This document shows, in pieces, positions 23,704 through 35,700 of a stretch of DNA of 64,000 nt; position 1 is the stretch's first letter, and the number at the start of each line of letters is the position of its first letter. A program made the position numbers and the translations under genes. The DNA comes from Astragalus membranaceus (lineage: Eukaryota > Streptophyta > Magnoliopsida > Fabales > Fabaceae). The stretch is from assembly GCA_039519185.1 (NCBI GenBank), contig CM076847.1:41698916-41762915 (forward strand). The letters are read 5' to 3'. The notes under the pieces were generated by a model. The model was not told the DNA's origin and ran no database searches. It saw nothing but the letters and a program-made list of their open reading frames with translations.

Positions 23704-23945
23704 AAATTTGTGGAGTTCTGCAGGGCCTTGGTTGAAGAAGTCAGGGAGAAAACTAGGAGAGTCCCCACAGGCAGCAAGAGGAAGAGAACTGAAGTTTTCA
23801 AGGCTCTATGTAGTTGAGCTTTTGTTTGTAATTTCCGTTTTATTGTACTTTCTCTTCCTAGAGGGACCTTTATTTCCATTTGAGTATTTTACACTCATCT
23901 GCATTGCACGCATTGCATTCATTAATTTGTTCCCTCACTTAATAA

Positions 23946-26900
23946 AAATGTTCTGCCAACAGAAATGAGAGGCAAGCTGGTTCGCCGCCACCGGTACTTC
24001 ACCCGATTACAAGCAAGGCTGATCCTCAAGGGCATCTAGAGATTGAAACTGAAAGTAATCCAGAACATGAAGATTTGGGCGTACAAATTCTGAATCCTGA
24101 GCAGCTGGCTCAGGAGAACCAAGTGCTTAAGGATAAGGTTGGGGCAATGGAGGCCCAGATGCATGAGATGATGGTCATGCTGCAAAGTTTAAAGAGTGGG
24201 ACAGCTGCTGAAGGTGCCGCCGTCGTGGGTCCAGATGGTGTCACTTCTTTCGTTCCTCCTCCAATATCAGCCACAGTTCCTCCGGGATCCGGGGTCAGTC
24301 CTCCCGTCTTTGCTTCAGGAATGAATGGGCCGAATCAATACACTTCACAAAGATATCCTTGGGGTATGCCTACTGGGTACATGCCGCAAACTGTTGGGAC
24401 TATCCCCGTCTGTATGGTTGCGCCTAATCAAGTCACTGGCGCCGTGTCCGGGGGAGCTGCCGGAGGACCGCAGATCCAAGCTCCTAGTCCTCATGCTGTG
24501 CTTAGTCCTACTCCGGGGTTTGCAGCGCACCCTCACAATGTTCCTCAGCCTGGAGGGTATTATTACAGTATGTGGAGTCACCCCCAAGGACATATGTTTG
24601 AGGGATCACAGCCAAATGACCCGATTCGTGCACTTGAAGAAAGAGTAAAGGCAATGGAGGGTGTTGGTGTCAGAGCCAAGGAAGCTCGTGAGCTGTGTTG
24701 AGTCCCAGATTTGGTTTTGCCACCAAAGTTCAAAGCTCCCGAAGTGGACAAATACAGAGGAACAGGCTGTCCGGAGAGCCATGTTACAATGTTTGTCCGA
24801 AAAATGGGTCCTTACGCCAATGATGACAAGCTGCTAATTTACTGCTTTCAAAACAGTTTGGCTGGAGCTCCTCTAGATTGGTACATGAAACTGCAATCCT
24901 CTGAGATTCGTTGTTGGAAAGATTTGTGCGAAGCATTCATGAGACAATATAAGTATAACATGGACATGGCTCCGGACAGGTCGCAATTGCAACACATGAG
25001 TAAGGGCGAAAGAGAGACTTTCAAAGAATATGCCCAGAAATGGCGAAGCCTAGTCGCCCAGGTCCAACCCCATTTGACTGAAAAAGAAATGCTGTACACG
25101 TTCTTGGAAACTCTGCCAGCAATTTACTATGACCGGCTGATTACAAGTGTTTCAACTAGCTTCTCCGATATGATAGTCTCCGGGGAAAGGCTTGAGCATG
25201 GTCTCCGAAGTGGGAAGATTTCGAATCACCTCAGTAATGCAGGAAGCTCTTGTGGTTCAAGCAATCAGAAGAAGCCTCACTCCCATTTCCCGAGGAAGAA
25301 GGAAGGGGAAACAAATGTAATCTCGGGAGGAAGTTCATCCTTTGGTACCCCTCCACCACAAACTGTTCCATTTTCTGCTCCTGTGCCATCCCAGCAAGGC
25401 AGTGACAGTCACAGGGCTCAGGGTTATCAGTACAAGAAACGGACCAGTTTTGATCCAATACCAATGACATACACTGAATTGTTTGATCACTTGACTTCCA
25501 AGAACTTGATCAACACTCGGCCAATGAAGGCCCTGCAGCCGCCATTTCCCAGAAGTTACAACGCTAATGCTACCTGCAGTTTCCACGAAAATGGGGTCAG
25601 TCATACTATAGAGGAATGTAAAGCCTTCAAGCATGTGGTGCAAGACCTAGTAGATGCTGGTTGGATCTCGTTCAAGCAGAGCAGCCCGAATACAACAACT
25701 AATCCATTGCCAGGTCATCAGAGGCCAGCTACCAATGCTATAGAAAGTTCCGTTGGGCAATTGGTAAAGGATGTGCAGAAGATCAAGACCCCGTTGGGTA
25801 TTATCTACTCTGAGCTATGCCATGTTGGGGTGGTTAAGAAGGGTTGTTGCCATGAAGAGGGGTGTGCTGACTCCACGTGCGTGGGGAATTGTGAAAGCTT
25901 TGAGATTATCCTGCAGGACCTGATGGATCGGTGTGTGATCCAGATAGGAACCCATGATGTTGAAGAAGAAGTGTTGACTCTACATTCTGATAAAAGTAGA
26001 GGACCCAGAAGACCTGTCGAAATTCCTTACAATTACAATCCCAGATTGGTGCGGGCAAACGCCCAACCAATAGTGATTGAAGTTCTGGTTCCTTTTCCCT
26101 ATAAGTCGGACAAGGCAGTTCCGTGGAAGTACACTGCACTATCTACAGTCGAATGTTCCCCAAGTGCTCCTACCATAACCAACATAGGGGGATCAAGTGG
26201 AATCACAAGAAGCGGAAGAGTATATGCTCCTGAGACTCTCCGAGCTGAAACTTCCAAGGAGGCCGAACAGAGGGCCCGTAAGGAAAAAGGAAAAGAGCCA
26301 GAGGCTGCTCAAGAGAAAGTGACGGAAAAAGGAGCAGATGAATTCTTGAAGATCGTTCGGCAGAGTGATTATCGAGTGGTTGATCAGTTAAAGCAAACTC
26401 CATCCAAGATATCCATGCTATCATTGTTGCTTAGCTCGGAAGCACACAGAACAGCTTTGATGAAAGTGCTCAACGAGGCTCATGTTGTAGAGGATATCAC
26501 AGTGAATCAGTTTGATGGGATTGTGGGGAATATAGTGGCTGCAAATCACCTAACATTTGCCGATGATGAGTTGCCTTCAAGCGGAAAAGAACACAATCAA
26601 GCTCTGCACATCTCGGTAAAGTGTGGAGACTATGTGCTGGCCAGGGTACTAATTGACAATGGGTCTTCATTGAACGTGATGCTGAAGTCAACTATGGATA
26701 CGTTAGACGTTGATTGCTCCTACATGAAGCCGAGTTCGACACTGGTGCGGGCCTTTGATGGGTCCAAAAAGGAAGTTCTGGGGGAAATGGAATTTCCCAT
26801 CCAGATTGGTCCCGAAGTTTTCTACATCAATTTCCAAATCATGGATATTACGTCCTCATACACTTGTTTGCTGGGCCGACCATGGATCCATATGGCTGGA

Positions 26901-27499
26901 GCAATCCCTTCTTCTTTACACCAGCAGGTCAAATTCGTGGTTAACGGCCAGGTCGTGGTAGTATTTGGTGAGGAAGAGACTCTGGTTAATAAGCCATCAG
27001 AGTTCAAATATGTGGAAGCTGCCGAAGAGTCTTTGGAAACAGCCTTTCAGTCTTTGGAGATCGCCAATGTAGTATTTGAGAGGACCAAGGAGGAGGAGAT
27101 GGTTGCTAAGATCATGTTAGCCCAAGGATATAAGGTTGGATCTGGCTTGGGAAAGTTTGGTCAGGGAATTCTAGCTCCCATTCAACTGAAGGAAAACAAG
27201 GACCGCTGCGGGCTGGGATACACCCCAAGTGAGGAAGAAAGAAGAAAAATGGCAGATGAGCGAAGGGACAGATGGTTGGCCAAGTCCAAAGGCCAGGATC
27301 CAGGGCCCCAGAGGATTCCAATTTGCGACATCAGTCAAAGTTTTGTGAGTGCTGGTTTGTTGGATCCCAGTCAAGTTGCTGTCATCAAGGATGGTTCTGA
27401 GTCTGAAGAGGGTAGTGCAAGTTTGGTTCGACGCTGCAGTGCCGGTGAAAAATTAAAGAATTGGAAGGCTGCTGATCTTCCTGTGACTTTTAATTTAAA
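23946..27499 (+). pseudogene. Ogre-1 gag-protease polyprotein part
   Basis: The frame opens after a TAA at 23943 and lacks an obvious ATG near its start; the first good in-frame ATG is at 24147. Order of parts: an N-terminal coiled coil and proline-rich linker; the gag core (DKYRGTGCPESHVTMFV ... FKEYAQKWRSL) that forms the particle shell; a C/H-rich segment (CSFHENGVSHTIEEC) that may bind RNA; an aspartic protease with LIDNGSSLNV as active-site loop and LLGRPWIH at its end; and a G-patch-like segment (GLGKFGQGILAP) with a GLGY echo. One in-frame TGA at 24699-24701 interrupts gag, so this copy cannot make the full product. It is joined to the RT part through an intron. Confidence 0.9.
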
Positions 27500-27728
27500 G
27501 TAATCATTTGTAATGCAACCCTGTGGCTCTGCCCAAGGCCATAGGACAAGTTGTTAGGGGCGAGCATGTTTTTATTTTCAGAATCATCACCATTAATAAA
27601 AACGTTGTTTTTGAATTTCAATCAATAAAAATCAATCCTTTTCATCTCATGTGTCTTTTCCTCGCTTTATTATTGTTTGCTTGCTTGTCTCGCCTTTCAT
27701 TCTGCTTTTTCGCTTCGGCAAAATGCAG
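27500..27728 (+). other. Ogre intron between protease and reverse transcriptase
   Basis: GTAATC at 27500 and TTCGGCAAAATGCAG ending at 27728 act as donor and acceptor, with a T-rich stretch before the acceptor. Removing these 229 bases joins two bases of a codon to one base and keeps the downstream RT frame, bypassing the TAA at 27501-27503. A spliced intron at this place is a known hallmark of Ogre elements. Partial splicing would set the ratio of gag-protease to full polyprotein. Confidence 0.85.
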
Positions 27729-29300
27729 ATCCACAGCAATTGTCTCCCAAAATAACAGTGCCAACATTCCATATTTTGACTTTGATCACCCTATTAATCA
27801 AGCTGAGGGAGATGTTGAGGAAGACTGGGAAGCTCCTCCAGAACTCATGAGGTTAATGAAACAGGAAGAAAGGGTAATTCAGCCACACGGAGAATCTACT
27901 GAAGTGATCAACTTGAGTACAGCTGAGAGCAAGAAAGAGGTCAAAGTGGGTACCGCCTTGAATGACGAGGATCGCATGAAGTTGGTTCAGCTGTTGCACG
28001 ATTATATGGATGTGTTTGCATGGTCCTACCAAGATATGCCTGGGTTAGATACTGACATTGTGATGCATAAGTTGCCAGTCAAACCTGAATGCCCGCCTGT
28101 GAAGCAGAAACTTAGAAGGATGAAGCCTGAGATGTCCCTAAAGATTAGGGAGGAGGTAAAAAAGCAGTTTGACGCCGGATTCCTAGCGGTGGCCAAATAC
28201 CCACAGTGGGTTGCCAATATTGTCCCGGTTCCGAAGAAGGACGGGAAGGTCAGAATGTGCGTTGACTACCGAGATCTGAATCGTGCTAGTCCTAAAGACG
28301 ATTTTCCTTTGCCCCACATTGATGTCTTAGTGGATAGTACAGCTCAACACTCGTTATTCTCCTTCATGGATGGATATTCGGGATATACTCAGATCAAGAT
28401 GGACCCTGAAGATATGGAAAAGACAACTTTCATAACGCTTTGGGGAACGTTCTGTTACAAGGTCATGTCATTCGGGTTAAAGAACGCTGGTGCAACCTAC
28501 CAAAGGGCCATGGTCACGCTGTTTCACGACATGATGCATAAGGAGATTGAGGTTTATGTGGATGACATGATCGCAAAATCTAAAACCGACGAGGAGCATA
28601 TTGTCAATCCGCAGAAGCTCTTTGAACGGTTGAGGAAATATAAGCTCAAGTTAAACCCGGCCAAGTGCACGTTTGGGGTGAGATCAGGGAAGTTGTTGGG
28701 CTTCATTGTCATCCAGAAGGGAATCGAGGTGGATCCAGACAAAGTAAAATCTATCCTCGAGATGCCGGTGCCCAAAACAGAGAAAGAAGTCTGTGGTTTC
28801 CTCGGAAGGTTGAATTACATCTCCCGATTCATCTTCCAGTTGACTGCTACTTGTGAGCCGATCTTCAAACTGCTGTGCAAAAATCAAGAGTTGAAGTGGA
28901 ATGACCAGTGTCAAGCTGCCTTTGAGAAAATCAATGTGTACTTGCAGAATCCACCAGTCTTAATGCCACCTGTGTCAGGCAGGCCTCTCATCTTATACCT
29001 TACAGTGCTAGATAATTCGATGGGCTGTGTGTTGGGGCAACATGATGAATCCGGGAAAAAGGAGCATGCCATATACTATCCTAGCAAAAAGTTCACCGAT
29101 TGTGAGACAAGATATTCTATGCGGGAAAAGACTTGTTGTGCTCTAGTTTGGGCTGCTCACCGTTTAAGGCAGTACATGCTGAGACACACTACTTGGTTGG
29201 TGTCAAAAATGGATCCAATCAAGTACATATTTGAGAAGCCAGCTCTTACAGGACGAATTGCCCGTTGGCAGATGCAATTATCAGAATATGATATCCTGAT
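27729..29300 (+). pseudogene. Ogre-1 reverse transcriptase and first RNase H
   Basis: Encodes the RT with KDGKVRMCVDYRDLN, the catalytic YVDD at 28554-28565, FGVRSGKLLGF, and the gypsy RNase H region (LSKKFTDCETRY-like block, here YPSKKFTDCETRYS). It copies the RNA genome into DNA in the virus-like particle. At about 29285-29305 the sequence GATATCCTGATGAAGATATC marks a deletion: the frame shifts and the linker normally present between the two RNase H domains (about 30-35 residues in relatives, from memory) is missing. The frame runs on to a TGA at 29359-29361 with meaningless residues. The short repeated GATAT suggests deletion between microhomologies. Confidence 0.88.
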
Positions 29301-29304
29301 GAAG

Positions 29305-29760
29305 ATATCATGGCACTGTTTGATGAGGGGAAGTCCCAAGAAAGTGAAAGGTGGAGAATGATCTTCGACGATGCGTCAAATGTATGGGGGCATGGGGCAG
29401 GTGCTGTGTTAATATCTCCTGACAATCGCTTCGTTCCTGTCACTGCAAGGTTGAGCTTCTATGTCATAAACAACATAGCAGAATATGAAGCGTGCATCTT
29501 GGGTATTCAAGCAGCCCTAGAATGGAAAGTTAAAAGGCTAGATGTGTATGGAGATTCAGCCCTGGTTATTCATCAAGTAAGAGGCGACTGGGAGACCAGA
29601 GATCCCAAACTGATTCCTTATTGTGTTTATGTGCAAGAGTTGATGGAGTCTTTTGACGAAATCACTTTCAAACACATCCCTCGAAGCGAAAACCAGCTGG
29701 CTGATGCATTGGCAACTTTATCATCCATGTTCAATATCAATTGTGATAAAAGCTTGACTC
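29305..29760 (+). pseudogene. Ogre-1 second (archaeal-type) RNase H
   Basis: Encodes a second RNase H as in Tat/Ogre elements: WRMIFDDASNVWGHGAG, EYEACILGIQAAL, YGDSALV and SENQLADALATL provide the D-E-D-D type acidic set. The first motif reads DDAS where DGAS is usual in this lineage; whether this matters for activity cannot be told. It is in a different frame from the RT because of the deletion near 29293. Confidence 0.85.
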
Positions 29761-31085
29761 ATGTCACAATCCAGCACCGGAGTCTACCTGCGCATCACTA
29801 CTGCACAGCCATAGATGAAGAGCCGGATGACAAGCCTTGGTATCATGATATCAAACAGTACATCATCAGCAGAGAATACCCTCCTGGGGCATCTGAAAAT
29901 GACAAGAGAACTCTTCGGCGACTGTCAAGGAATTTCTTCCTCAGCAGTGAGGTTCTCTACAAAAGGAATTATGACATGGTCCTCTTAAGGTGTGTTGCTA
30001 AAGAAGAAGCTGAAAGAATCATGAGAGATGTACACGAGGGCTCATTCGGAACTCATTCCAGTGCGCATACTATGGCTAGACAGATTTTAAGGGCGGGCTA
30101 TTACTGGTTGCAGATGGAAGGTGACTGCTACAGCTTTGTCCGAAAGTGCCACAAGTGCCAAATCTACGCTGACCACATTCATGTGCCGCCTGCCAAATTG
30201 AATGTTCTGACTGCATCCTGGCCGTTTTGAATGTGGGGAATGGATGTCATCGGTCCCATTGAACCCAAAGCATCAAATGGGCATCGCTTCATCTTGGTCG
30301 CCATTGACTATTTCACGAAGTGGGTTGAAGCTGCCTCATACTCCAGTGTAACCAGTTCAGTGGTTGCCAAATTTGTGAAGAAGGATCTGATTTGCCGTTA
30401 TGGTCTTCCTAACAAGATCATCACTGATAACGGCAGCAATCTGAATAGCAAAATAATGAAGGACCTGTGCGCAGAGTTCAAAATTCAGCATCCTAATTCT
30501 TCCCCCTATCGGCCCAAGATGAATGGAGCAGTGGAGGAAGCTAACAAGAACATCAAAAAGATTGTGCAAAAAATGGTGGTCACATACAAGGATTGGCATG
30601 AAATGCTTCCCTTTGCTTTGCATGGCTATCGTACTTCAGTGCGCACCTCAACTGGGGCAACTCCTTTCTCTCTGGTATACAGGTCAGAGGCGGTCCTCCC
30701 AATCGAGGTTGAGATACCATCCCTACGGGTACTCATGGAAGCTAAACTGGAAGAAGCGGAGTGGGTGCAGGCTCGTCTGGATCAGCTAAACCTCATTGAG
30801 GAAAAAAGAATTGCAGCTTTGTGTCATGGGCAGCTGTACCAACAGAGAATGAGAACAGCTTTTGACAAGAAAGTCCGGCACCGTGAATTCAAGCAGGGAG
30901 ATTTGGTGCTTAAGAAGATCTTGCCCATCCAGACTGATCCCCGAGGGAAATGGACACCCACTTATGACGGCCCGTATGTGGTCAAGAAAGCCTTTTCTGG
31001 AGGAGCACTGATACTCACGAACATGGACGGAGAGGATTTAAGGAACCCAGTCAATTCCGATCAAGTGAAGAAGTATTATGCCTGA
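29761..31085 (+). pseudogene. Ogre-1 integrase
   Basis: The zinc-binding H-H-C-C region is visible (H at VHEGSFGTHS, CHKCQ), followed by the catalytic core with D in WGMDVIGP, D in ITDNGSN and E in AVEEANKNIKK, then a C-terminal part with GDLVLKK and TYDGPYVV. This enzyme inserts the DNA copy into the genome. A TGA at 30228-30230 lies in frame just before the core (WPF-stop-MWGMD), so the protein would be cut between zinc and catalytic domains. The frame ends at 31083-31085. Confidence 0.9.
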
Positions 31086-32741
31086 AAGAAATAGATGAAA
31101 AAAGAGAAAGACAAGCCAAGTAAGAGTTAGCTCGCTAGGTTGAAAACCCGAAAGGGCGGCCTAGGCAAAATCAGAGCGACCCGGTGGATTGAAAACCCGC
31201 AAAGGGCGATCCAGGCAAAAATTAGGCTCAGAAAACTTGGGCATGAAAAGTAAAGAAAGGCATACAACTCCCCTGAAGACTTGGATGAGGGAGTGATCAA
31301 GGTCAAGGATATAAATGTTTAGCACTGTTCCACAGAGACGGACAGTCAGAATTTAACTTCTCTATTTTTTCGTGTCTTTTTATAGTTTAAACTTTCAAGT
31401 GTAATAAACATTCGGCGTAACTTCTTGTGCGACCGGTTTCCACATTAATAAAGTTCGACTTTCTCATATCTGTTCACTCTTTTATTTTCTGCCTTTTTTT
31501 TGCTCAAAATAAGCGTTTTATAATGATGGTGATGATGACCTGTAAAACATGTGCATAAATCATGGAGCATTACAATTATTGCAAAGTCCCTAAAGGTCGC
31601 GGAAAAAAGCAATTCCCCAAAAGCAGTTAATCATGCAAGAGAAAGCGATTGCACTCACGATTGCTTCAAACAGCGAAGTCAAAGCCAACATGCACTCGGC
31701 CCATGAGCCCCGCAATTCCAGTGGGTTCCTCAGTCTCGTGCCATGAGTGTCGCGGGTTGGCTGAACCAGCAAAAATAAGCCAAAAGAGCAAAAGAGCAAA
31801 AGAAAAAAACAAACAGTCAGAAAAAAGAAAGCTGATCAAAGAATGAAAAGCCAAGAAAAAACAAACAGTCAGAAAAAAGAAAGCTGACAAAAGAAACGAA
31901 GAATCAAGAATAGCACCCCATTGCATTCATCATTCCACTAAATCATCACATCGCATGCACTCACATGACATGCATTCACATAACGGACTTTGCATAGCAT
32001 GCATTCATATTCCATGCACCATGTCTTGCATCTGCTAGCATGTGCAGGTGTCCTGGATCAGTGCAATGGCATTGATCATCAATCAGAGCAAGCTGAAAAA
32101 AGTCCGCTAACTTGAGCAGGCATCCTGGATCGGTGTGGAAGCATTGACCGACTAAAGGAAACCAACTGGATTTTGGAATCCCCTCTGGACCCACGTGTCC
32201 CCAGCAAGATTGACTTCACCTTGTATTCGAGCTGCCGGTAAGTCCCCCTGACCTCAATGGGTCCAGTCGAAAAGGATAGCTGTGCTGGCCTAAAACATGG
32301 TGCAGTTCTAGGGAAATATCGAGATCTAGACTTGATATAGTACCTTCCCTTGGTCGCTCGCAAGACCACCCCTTTGGAGCCCACGTGCTCCCAGGCCCAA
32401 GTGCAAGCTCGGATCATTCGCGATTCCTTAAAAGGCTTTAGGCAGCCTCCGTCGCCGGCTTAACGAGGGCCGACACCCTTTTTGCTTCCCTTTTTATTGC
32501 TTTCTTTATTGCTTTCCACTAGCTTATCGAGGGTTGGCACCATTTAGTTTTCTGCTTACTGAGAGTTGACGATTCATCCATTGCATTCACCTCAGGCTAA
32601 CACCTAATAAAAATAGAAAAAGAAAAAAGAGGAAAATTTGGGTTTCCCTAAGTAGACAAAATCGGTATAATTTCTGAATTCTTTATCTTCATTTTGCCTT
32701 GGAATATGTTTCGGCCAATTCATATTCCTCGTTAAAATTCA
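31086..32741 (+). other. Ogre-1 3' untranslated region
   Basis: No gene. It begins with two copies of a repeat of about 52 bp (31131-31232; GGTTGAAAACCCG...GGGCG...AGGCAAAA). Purine-rich repeats around CAGTCAGAAAAAAGAAAGCTGA follow (31810-31890). The rest matches the equivalent region 14250-15022 of the inserted element. Confidence 0.75.
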
Positions 32742-32757
32742 GATAAAGAGGGGCAGT
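32742..32757 (+). promoter_or_regulatory. Ogre-1 polypurine tract
   Basis: GATAAAGAGGGGCAGT directly before the 3' LTR start; primes plus-strand synthesis. Confidence 0.88.
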
Positions 32758-35700
32758 TGTCATACCCCAATTTTGTCCGGCTTAGGTCAAAACCCCAATT
32801 TTTCACAAAAAAATAAATAAATAAATAAATTGAAGAATGAAGAGCATCATGCATTGCATTTTGGGTCCTAGAAGTCATTCCAAGGTCTTTAAAATCATTT
32901 TTAGGGTTGGAATGCACTTTTTAGGCAAGTTAGGGTTTTAGGGTCAAAAAGGGCATTTTGGTCATTTTTCGCAAAAAATATGATTTTATCGCAAAAAATG
33001 CACATCCATAAAAAGTACATTTTTATTCTATCAAGGATAATTTTTGTACAATTTGTTAGAAAGAAAACCCTAGTCAAAATAATTAAAAATGTATTTTTCC
33101 ATTTTTAGTGCATAGAAAAATAAAAAAGGGACCATTAAATATTCCTCAATTCTTAAGTGACAATTTTTATTGTCATAGGTGACTAGAGGGAATATTTTAT
33201 GGTGCCCAAAAGCATGTGACACATTTTCAATAGTTGCGTTCCCATTATTTCCCATGCCCAAAAATTCAAAAAAAAAAAACTCAAAAAAAGGGAAGTGTCC
33301 TCAATAAGACAAAAGACAAAAAAAAAACAAGTTTTTTTCTCTCTTCCTCTCCCCAATTTCGAAATCCTCCTTCTCTCTCCCTCTCTCTCCAATTTGTAAT
33401 CATTATACCCTCTTTGATAAAATACCTCACTCACTTACACTAACCCCTTCATAAGAAAACCCAAATTTCCCTCTTTGGTAACAATTCTTCTCTAAAATAC
33501 CCTTAACCCTACCTCACATAAAATATCTCTTCCAAAATAAGAAATTCATTTTTTCTTTTCTTTCTTTTTTCCCTCTAACTTTCGCCCCCCACTCTCTCAC
33601 TCTCACATTTTGTGTTTTCTTTCCACCCTCAATCCTTGTGATAAGTGATCTCAACCCTCCATTCAAAATCAAAGCTCAATCCTAGAGCACATCAAAATCA
33701 CAAAGGCTAAACTACCCTTAGACCTAGTTTCATCCTATAAATACTCCCTCATTCCCACACCTAAGGATCCTCTTCTCTTTTTGCTCATTCTCTTCTACAC
33801 AAACCCTAACACACAACTCTCTCCTCTCCTTCCCTCTCCTTGGCCGTAGCCTCTTCCTCCCCTCTTCTATATATTCTCTTCAAAAATCAACCACCAAATC
33901 CTCCATTTCTTGTTAGATCACCATCTTTCCTTACATTCTCTTCAAGGTTGCATCATCAAATTGCAAAGAGCTAGTAATTTTGAGCATATCACCTCCTTCT
34001 TCATTTCATTGTAGTTTTGAGGTAATCCTTGAAGCTTTGCACCTCATATTTAATTTTCTTGCATAATCTCTCCTCTACTCCAAACTCCTTCTTGATTGTT
34101 GTTTGCTTTGAGGATCCATTTCAAACATTTTGACAAAGACTTAGGGAGCTTTGGGTGTTTGAGATGGGTCCTTGGCCTTGAAGGAGTTATTCTTCTACTT
34201 GAATAAATTCCCTTGCATCTTTACATATTATGCACTAGATTTCATAAATAAAATTGTTGTTTATAGGCTTTAGCATTTCGCATATCATAAAAAAATTAGG
34301 GTTGATATGATTTTGTTGCACTTCCTTGCTTAATCATATAAATCCTTGCAAAAAATAGATCTATGTTGCTTTGTGTTAATTTTGGTGTTTTCTTTATTAA
34401 ATAAAATGTGGATCTATGTTTCCTTTGGTTCACATGCTTATAGATCTAAAAATATTTCCAAGTTGATTTTGTTGTTGTTCTTTGTTTGGTGATGTTTAAT
34501 CTTGTTATTAGTATTTTATTTTTGTGTTAAATGCTACTTGTGTTGTTTGATGATTTAGCAATATGATTCCCACTAGTGCCTAGTGCACCTTGACCTAAGT
34601 GGTGAAGATTGCTAGAAATGACTCAATTTAGTTTATGTGTCCATTCATTCTTGTGTCTTATTTTGCTTGTTGTAAATTGTTGATGATAGGCAAGTTGATT
34701 CCCACTAGTGCCTAGTGCACTTTGCTCAAAGTGGGAGGATTGCTCTAGGTGATTCAACTTATTTGTGTGTTTAGTTAATTTTTGCATTTTAATTTGCTTA
34801 TTGTTCATTGTTGATGATAGGCAAGTTGATTCCCACTAGTGCCTAGTGCACTTTGCTCAAAGTGGGAGGATTGCTCTAGGTGATTCAACTTATTTGTGTG
34901 TTTAGTTAATCTTTGAATTTTAATTTGCTTATTGTTCATTGTTGATGATAGGCAAGTTGATTCTAACTAGTGCCTAGTGCACTTTGCTCAAAGTGGGAGG
35001 ATTGCTCTAGGTGATTCAACTTATTTGTGTGTTTAGTTAATCTTTGCATTTTAATTTGCTTATTGTAAATTGTTGATGATAGGCAAGTTGATTCTCACTA
35101 GTGCCTAGTGCACTTTTCTCAAAGTGGGAGGATTGCTCTATTTGATTCAACTTGGTTTTAGTGTTTATTTACTTTTTACCTTTTTACTTTACCATTCATT
35201 AACTTTTTACCAAAACATAAAAAGATTTTACCACTTCCCATTTACCTCATGCATTTTTATTTTACCATCTCATTAAATAATTACCATTTACCTCATGCAT
35301 TTTTACTTTACCATCTCATTAAATAATTACCATTTACCTCATGCATTTTTACTTTACCATCTCATTAATTAATTACCATTTACCTCATGCATTTTTACTT
35401 TATCATCTCATTAAATAATTACCATTTACTTCATGCATTTTTACTTTACTTTTCACTAACTTCTTAATTAAAGTTTTACAACTTATCAACTTGCAAAAAT
35501 ACCCAAAACATTTTCACATTCATGCATCTTCATTCATATTTAGTTTATGTGACACTCTCATGCATCCTCATATGCTTATATCTCTTGCATCCTCATATGC
35601 ATCCTTGTATGCCATTCATTCATAAATAAAGTGCTACGCATCCATTCCTTGTACACTTATGCACCTACATGCTTACCTAATCATGCATCCTTGCTTACAT

